DNA from: Delphinus delphis
Taxonomy: Eukaryota > Chordata > Mammalia > Artiodactyla > Delphinidae
Reading direction: 5' to 3'
Assembly: GCF_949987515.2 (NCBI RefSeq)
Contig: NC_082686.1
Coordinates: 47,717,559 to 47,781,558, forward strand
Length of the DNA stretch: 64,000 nt
A program made the position numbers and the translations under genes. Below are positions 58,728 through 64,000 of this stretch, one piece after another. The notes below the pieces were generated by a model. The model was not told where the DNA came from and did not search any database. It saw only the letters and a list, made by a program, of their open reading frames with translations. Each line of letters starts with the position of its first letter. Position 1 is the stretch's first letter.

Positions 58728-59712
58728 AATCATCAAGTTTGAGGAATAAGACCTCTCTGAGACACAAATATTTGAAAATAGATCTCTTACCAAACGCGTA
58801 ATCAGGGACAAAGGGCGCATTTCAACACCTCATTGAACTTCAGGTTCTTTAAGTAAAAAAGGAGAGAGGTTACACTGGTTGATCTCCAAGAACCCTTCTA
58901 GCTCTCGCTTTCCATGATTCTGTTATAAAATAAACACCTGCTTATCACACTCTCATTTCAATCTCTTATGCCCACTTTGAGTGAGGTATACATAATGTGT
59001 GAACCAGGAGTATGACTAGTGTTCAGCCAGACAGTGAGAACCAGGAAGAAACAAAGAGAAAAAATGAGATTCGCTATTGATCACAACAGCCCTTTGGAGC
59101 CGCAGAAACTATGAAATCAAAGAAAGAAACATGACTTATAAAATATAGTTTCTTGAATAAATTTTAATATCTGTTAGACTTTAAAAACTGGGATAATCTA
59201 CCCTATTTCAAGAATCCACTTATAGGTTACAATATTGTTTGCCTTAAGCTCTTGGGGAATAGCAAAATTTATTTTGTATAACATTTCTAAATGGGGTCCA
59301 TATATCTTTTCCTGCTCGTACTGGCTTTGGACATTTGCCTGAATTAACCTGTTTAGATTCTCTGAGTTGACAATGAATTCCATAATTATCAGGCTAACAT
59401 GCAGAAAGCATGTGTTTATCTAAGGAGACAAATCATGGGATAAACATGACAACCTGACTGAGTTGAGAAAACACAGATCAGGGGACCTTGGGTGATGTGG
59501 GCAGAGTCCTAGAAAATGGGGGGTCTGATTCTTCATCTCTATTCACACAATGCCATGTATTTGTGAAGTGAATCTGTAGTTGGATACTTAAGTTTTCCTA
59601 ACTCTAAGATGTGCTCAAATTTTTCGTACTTTAGAGATATGAGAAAAATTAGGTTTTGAAGTTTTGTGTTTTGCTTTGAGCTCAATAAAAGACCTTAAAA
59701 AAAAAAAAAGCT

Positions 59713-59908
59713 GGGCTTCCCTGGTGGCACAGTGGTTGGGAGTCCACCTGCCGATGCAGGGGACGCAGGTTCGTGCCCCGATCCGGGAGGATCCTGCATG
59801 CTGCGAAGCGTCTGGGCCCGTGAGCCATGGTCACTGAGCCTGCACTCTGCAACGGGAGAGGCCGCAGCGGTGAGAGGCCCGCGCACCGCAAAAAAAAAAA
59901 AAAAAAAA
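59713..59908 (+). mobile_element. CHR-type SINE, short form
   Basis: Short form with a pure A-tail; flanked by an A-run plus gct on both sides (59701-59712 and after 59908). Confidence 0.95.
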
Positions 59909-60094
59909 GCTTACTTTTAGCCTTATCTTTTTCCTTCTCTCCCCACTGCTCCACTCTAAGGCTCTTCCCTCTTGCAACCTATTAGTAACCTACATCCATC
60001 AGTATTGCATGCAAAGGAAGAGAAGAATTTTCCCCTTCTTTCCTATTTGAATGTGGTTTCTATTATGGCTCTTTGGCCTCATGGTTCTTGCAAA

Positions 60095-60250
60095 ACCATA
60101 GCGATGGAGCATTAAATCATTAAACATATTTATAGAACACCTACTGTGTGCCAGGCATTGTGCAAGGCACAATAGGATTACAGGGAAAAAGAAGACATAT
60201 GGTGTTTGTTCTTGTGGCACTTCTAATCTGGTGGAAGACACAAATTTGGC
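60095..60250. mobile_element. Ancient L2/MIR-age repeat fragment
   Basis: 'cacctactgtgtgccaggcattgtgcaaggcac' is a motif of ancient mammalian elements. The exact family is not fixed. Confidence 0.5.
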
Positions 60251-60847
60251 AGGAAGAATGAGGTAGACAAGGGGTAAAACTTGGTCCTTCTCAGAGAACA
60301 CTACTTTTTGACAAGACTCATTATAATCTGCGACTGCTGATTTAAAGCAAATTAAAAAATCTAACTTTACTCTCCTGAGGTGCTTGGTGAAAAAAAAATA
60401 AGGTAAGTAATATGAAGTCTCTCTTATTACTCTCTCATATGAAGGTAGAACTAATCTACCCTCTCCCTCCATCGTCACAGGAATACAAACTTGAAGTAGA
60501 ACAATCTCCATATCCCTTATTTATTCTACTCATTGAAAGTGAATTTTAAATAGTCTATTTGACTTTTTAGTCATCTTCTCCTTCAGCTTAACATGGTTTT
60601 CTTAACACTGTTCTATACAGTTAGGGCCTGGTGGAAGGGAGGATTATGCTGAATGAAAGATCTCTTCAAGGAGGAACTGAGTTCCCTGACCTGGGGCTTT
60701 GCTAACTCAACATGGACTTTCTCAGTGCTTCTTTGATGCTCACATAAGCACATGTGCTGGTCTACATCATATCATTTGAGGGGTACAAAATAAACCTCTA
60801 CCTATCTGCACACAAGGGATTTTTTTTTCTTTTTGAAAATATAAAAG

Positions 60848-60972
60848 AGATGCAAGAGGGAGGGGATATGGGGATATATGTATGCGTATAGCTGATTCAT
60901 TTTGTTATAGAGTAGAAACTAACACAACACTGTAAAGCAATTATACTCCAATAAAGATGTTAAAAAAAAAAT
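60848..60972 (+). mobile_element. Very short L1 3' end
   Basis: Only the last 125 bp of an L1 3' UTR ('gggaggggatatggggatatatg' to 'ccaataaagatgttaaaaaaaa'), severely 5'-truncated. Confidence 0.9.
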
Positions 60973-61424
60973 CACCTTTAACCAATTTTATATTCTGTCA
61001 TCATATTCTCAATTTAAAACTGTAGCAGATATATCTAATTTTAATTTTTATCTCTGATTGACCCAAGGGTGGCTACACACTCTCGTCCTTGTAGTATCTC
61101 ACTGCAGCGGTGGTCCTCCTGTAGTTGCTCACTACAGGGATGGGGTGGGGCATGGCCTCCTTAGAGGATTTCTCAAACCCGAAGAGAGAGGGGATGCCCT
61201 AAAGTTTCATGACAAACAGTGGTTCCTTGTTTTTCAGATTAAATTTGTATTTAATTTTAAGAGGAGACAATGCCTTAATCCAAAGAAATGAAACTACGAA
61301 TAGAATTTCAGGCATCAGGGATGTTTCTACAGAGGAGCTTTTATCATAATGTTCCATGGACTTGTTTCTTCTACCAGATGCTGAGATAGAGGAGTTGCTG
61401 GGAAGGCAGCAGAGTGGAGTGGGT

Positions 61425-61610
61425 AAGAGTGAGGGCTCTGGCAGCATTACTCTGAGCAAGTTACCTAACCTCTCTCTGTCTGAGATTCCCTCTATGTAAA
61501 TGGAATTGATGATAATAGTACATACGTCATATGGGTATTGTTAAGATCCAGTGAGTAATGTATACAGCGTGCTTAGGACAGTGCCTGATACCTAATAAGT
61601 ACTTCTTCTC
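61425..61610 (+). mobile_element. MIR SINE
   Basis: 'gagggctctggcagc', 'gagcaagttacctaacctctct', 'ggacagtgcctgatacctaataagta': MIR core and 3' end. Confidence 0.85.
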
Positions 61611-61752
61611 CTCCTCTCCTACCCTGCACCTTCCCCTCTCCATCCTCCTCCTCCTTCTTATGTGTTAGAGTTTAAAATGTCTTTTAGTTTCCCTAAAGGA
61701 TGCCCAGTGGATGGTAACTGGCCTACCATGTTGTTTGTTTTTTGTTTTTCTG

Positions 61753-61953
61753 TTTTTTTTTGCAGTACGCGGGCCTCTCACTGTTGTGGCCTCTCCCGTT
61801 GTGGAGCACAGGCTCCAGACGCGCAGGCTCAGCGACCATGGCTCACGGGCCCAGCCGCTCCGCGGCATGTGGGATCTTCCCGGACCTGGGCACAAACCCG
61901 TGTCCCCTGCATCGGCAGGCGGACTCCCAACCACTGCGCCACCAGGGAAGCCC
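61753..61953 (-). mobile_element. CHR-type SINE, short form
   Basis: Short form with a T run and near-consensus body. The flanks (cctaccatgttg at about 61725; cctaccgttttac after 61955) suggest an imperfect target-site duplication. Confidence 0.95.
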
Positions 61954-62274
61954 TGACCTACCGTTTTACCAGTTGAACACTTGAATCTTTTTTTTTTCCT
62001 GATGCTGTTGCCATATATAGCTAGTTGACTATAACCCTCTTGGCTCTGTTGATAGGCAATTAGTCTACATTATAAAATATTCCTCACATAAAATTCTTTT
62101 AGACTAATTCCTAAAACCTACAAATTATTATTACTTTCGTAATCGAATTCTGTTACAACTGGTACATTATTAAAAGTCACGTTTACAGGAAGCTTCACAT
62201 AGAAATAGAATGAAGTTGTTGCTGCTGTTGAAGACAGAAGTTTGGGATTATTCAGCCAAGGAAGAGATGTCTTA

Positions 62275-62450
62275 CGCTTAGACATGGCACTTTACCTCTC
62301 CTGTAAAGTCACTAGTCACATGTCATAGGCAAGTCACTTAGCCAAACTAAGATTCATTTTCTTCATCTGTAAAAGGGGAAGAATAACTCCCTTGTAGGAT
62401 TTGTTCTGAGGTTAGATATAAGGGCATGGTCCCCGGAGTCCCTGACACAC
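62275..62450 (+). mobile_element. MIR SINE
   Basis: 'ggcaagtcacttagccaaac', 'ttttcttcatctgtaaaagggg' and 'taggatttgttctgaggttag' follow the MIR layout. Confidence 0.75.
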
Positions 62451-62459
62451 ACGGTGCAC

Positions 62460-63304
62460 TAAGATTCAACATGGGTCTTACTGTCTCAACACCTGGATCT
62501 TTCTCCCTCTTGTTTCTCATCTTGCTGTTGATGGGTGGCTCAGGTGCTTTCATTTACTCAGAGGGCAGGAGGGGTACAACTGAAGGGTGATTGCAATTAA
62601 ACCCAGAATAAAAAACATCAAGTAGTTAAGTTCTTGAAGTGAAGATGTTACATAACTTTTTTTTTTTTTTTTTAAGTGAGGACCTATGGCTTGGGGTTAG
62701 AGAGTGCATAGGATTTATTTTTTGACAGAAATGTTTTTCTGGGACCACAGTAGGAAACAGCATTGTTTTTCAGAGGCCTGTTTTCTAGTGAGAGTCAGGG
62801 CACTGGGTGGTTATTGCTCAGAAAATCCATGCCTGCTGCAGGCTTTGTAGCCTGGGAGCTGGAGAGTCCAGGTGTCGAGCTCGGAGCGTGGGGATCCCAT
62901 TCCACGTTCTAGGGCCTGCTTCACGGCATGGGAGATAGATCCATAAGGTTGGTCCATGACCATGGAGGTGACAAGTCCAGACCTTGAAAAAGTCAGCTAT
63001 TTAGGGCGTTGATTCAAGTCTTTGTGAGGGAACTTACATTAGAAGGGCATATAAAATTCCAAAAGTAGAGCTTACTTAGTAAGTAAACATTTTTAAAAGT
63101 GGTAGCTTTCTCCCTGTAACCAATTAGAGAACTCTTTTAAGCTTGTTTCTCACAAGGTCCCACACCAAAAGAGACTAACTGGAAATTTCATCTGCTATAA
63201 GGAGATATTGTTTATTTATATTGTGATGGAAACTCTTGCATTTTTTTTCAGGTCTCTCAATGGAAGAGGACATTTGTACAAACATCTGCATTTCACTCCC
63301 AGTC
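62460..63304. other. LNP1 intron, no recognised feature
   Basis: Unique-looking DNA apart from a T run at about 62660-62674. No LNP1 exon or other gene seen. Confidence 0.5.
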
Positions 63305-63590
63305 TCACATTTTTAAGTTTTATTTTTAAAATCTTAGTGTGGTGAGAATATGCAACATGAGCTCTAGTGTCTTTGGCAGATCTCTAAGTGTACAAGGCAA
63401 TATTGTCATCTTTAGGCACAATGTTGTGCAGCAGATCTCTAAAACTTATTTTGCATAACTGAAATTTTATACCCATTGATTAGCAACTCCCCATATCCCC
63501 CTCCTCCCAGCCCTTGGCAGCCACCATTGTATTCTTGCTTCTTTCAGCTCGACCATTTCAGATACCTTATGTAATATTTGTCCTTCTGTG
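63305..63590 (-). mobile_element. Old L1 3' fragment
   Basis: 'gtgcagcagatctctaaaacttattttgcataactgaaattttatacccattg' followed by 'cccttggcagccaccattgta' is the reversed 3' UTR of L1M-type elements. Confidence 0.8.
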
Positions 63591-64000
63591 TCCCAGTCTC
63601 AAATTTTAAGTATTGTATTTTTCCTGATAATATAATACATGATCACTGTAGAAGACATGAAAAATACTAAAAAGGAGTAGGAAGAAAACAACCCCAGATT
63701 GCAGACAAAGGCTTTGATCACAGTTGGGTATGTTTTAAGATTGCCCATCTTATGATGTCCCCACAGCTTACCCATCCCAGCCCTCCCCCCTCCTCTCAGG
63801 CGCTCCCAGCCCTACCAGACTTCTCTTCCTTCTACGCCAGCAAGCTCCTTCTGTGGCAGGGCTTCTGCAAGTATGGTCTCATCCTCAGGCGGACAAGTGT
63901 TCTCTGTTTCCTAATTAACCCTGCTCACCCTTCAGATTGTAGCTTGTCACACCTTCACAGAAGTCTTCCCTCATCCTCCCAGTCACCTCAACACCCACCC

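Noticed and set aside
59999..60511. Minus-strand open frame of 170 codons, the longest outside TOMM70, the retrocopy and L1
   Set aside because: No recognisable domain, it overlaps an ancient L2/MIR-age repeat, has no promoter-like context, and its composition looks like chance translation of non-coding DNA.

Overview
This window is mammalian nuclear DNA, almost certainly from a cetacean and probably a toothed whale. It is interspersed with CHR-type tRNA-derived SINEs (the 'gggcttccctggtgg...' family of whales, hippos and their relatives) in long and short forms, with several generations of L1, and with ancient MIR, L2, MER5, Tigger and MaLR remnants. It contains split genes with GT-AG introns. 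No bacterial feature, operon, CRISPR array, tRNA or rRNA gene was seen.

The left half (about 5.7-35.8 kb, minus strand) is TOMM70, the mitochondrial outer-membrane import receptor. Exons 1-9, coding about 485 of roughly 608 residues, were placed base by base from splice sites and reading phase. The remaining 3' exons lie off the left edge, and positions 1-4.35 kb inside intron 9 are L1 debris. A CpG-rich divergent promoter spans about 35.3-36.4 kb. To its right, on the plus strand, is LNP1. Its first coding exon (52 codons) is at 57508-57702, and the rest of its coding sequence is off the right edge. The 36-57.5 kb stretch is therefore probably the 5' intron of LNP1, filled with repeats.

The most notable item is a processed copy of BRD7 in TOMM70 intron 2, on the same strand as the host gene and only about 156 bp downstream of the exon 2 splice donor. 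It has a perfect 15-bp target-site duplication, an A-rich tail, a GC-rich 5' leader, and an open frame of 279 codons covering the N-terminal region and the whole bromodomain. Its 3' part leaves the BRD7 coding sequence exactly at a splice-donor-like GTAAAG and ends about 17 nt after an AGTAAA hexamer. It therefore looks like a copy of an intronically polyadenylated BRD7 transcript rather than of the full mRNA.

Repeat structure is otherwise conventional but informative. There are seventeen CHR-type SINEs, most with recognisable target-site duplications. A young L1 and a young SINE are nested in an old L1. An L1 splits an older LTR. Two LTR families each occur twice in the LNP1 intron. There is also a 14-bp perfect hairpin next to a truncated SINE. 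No unknown multi-gene system was found.
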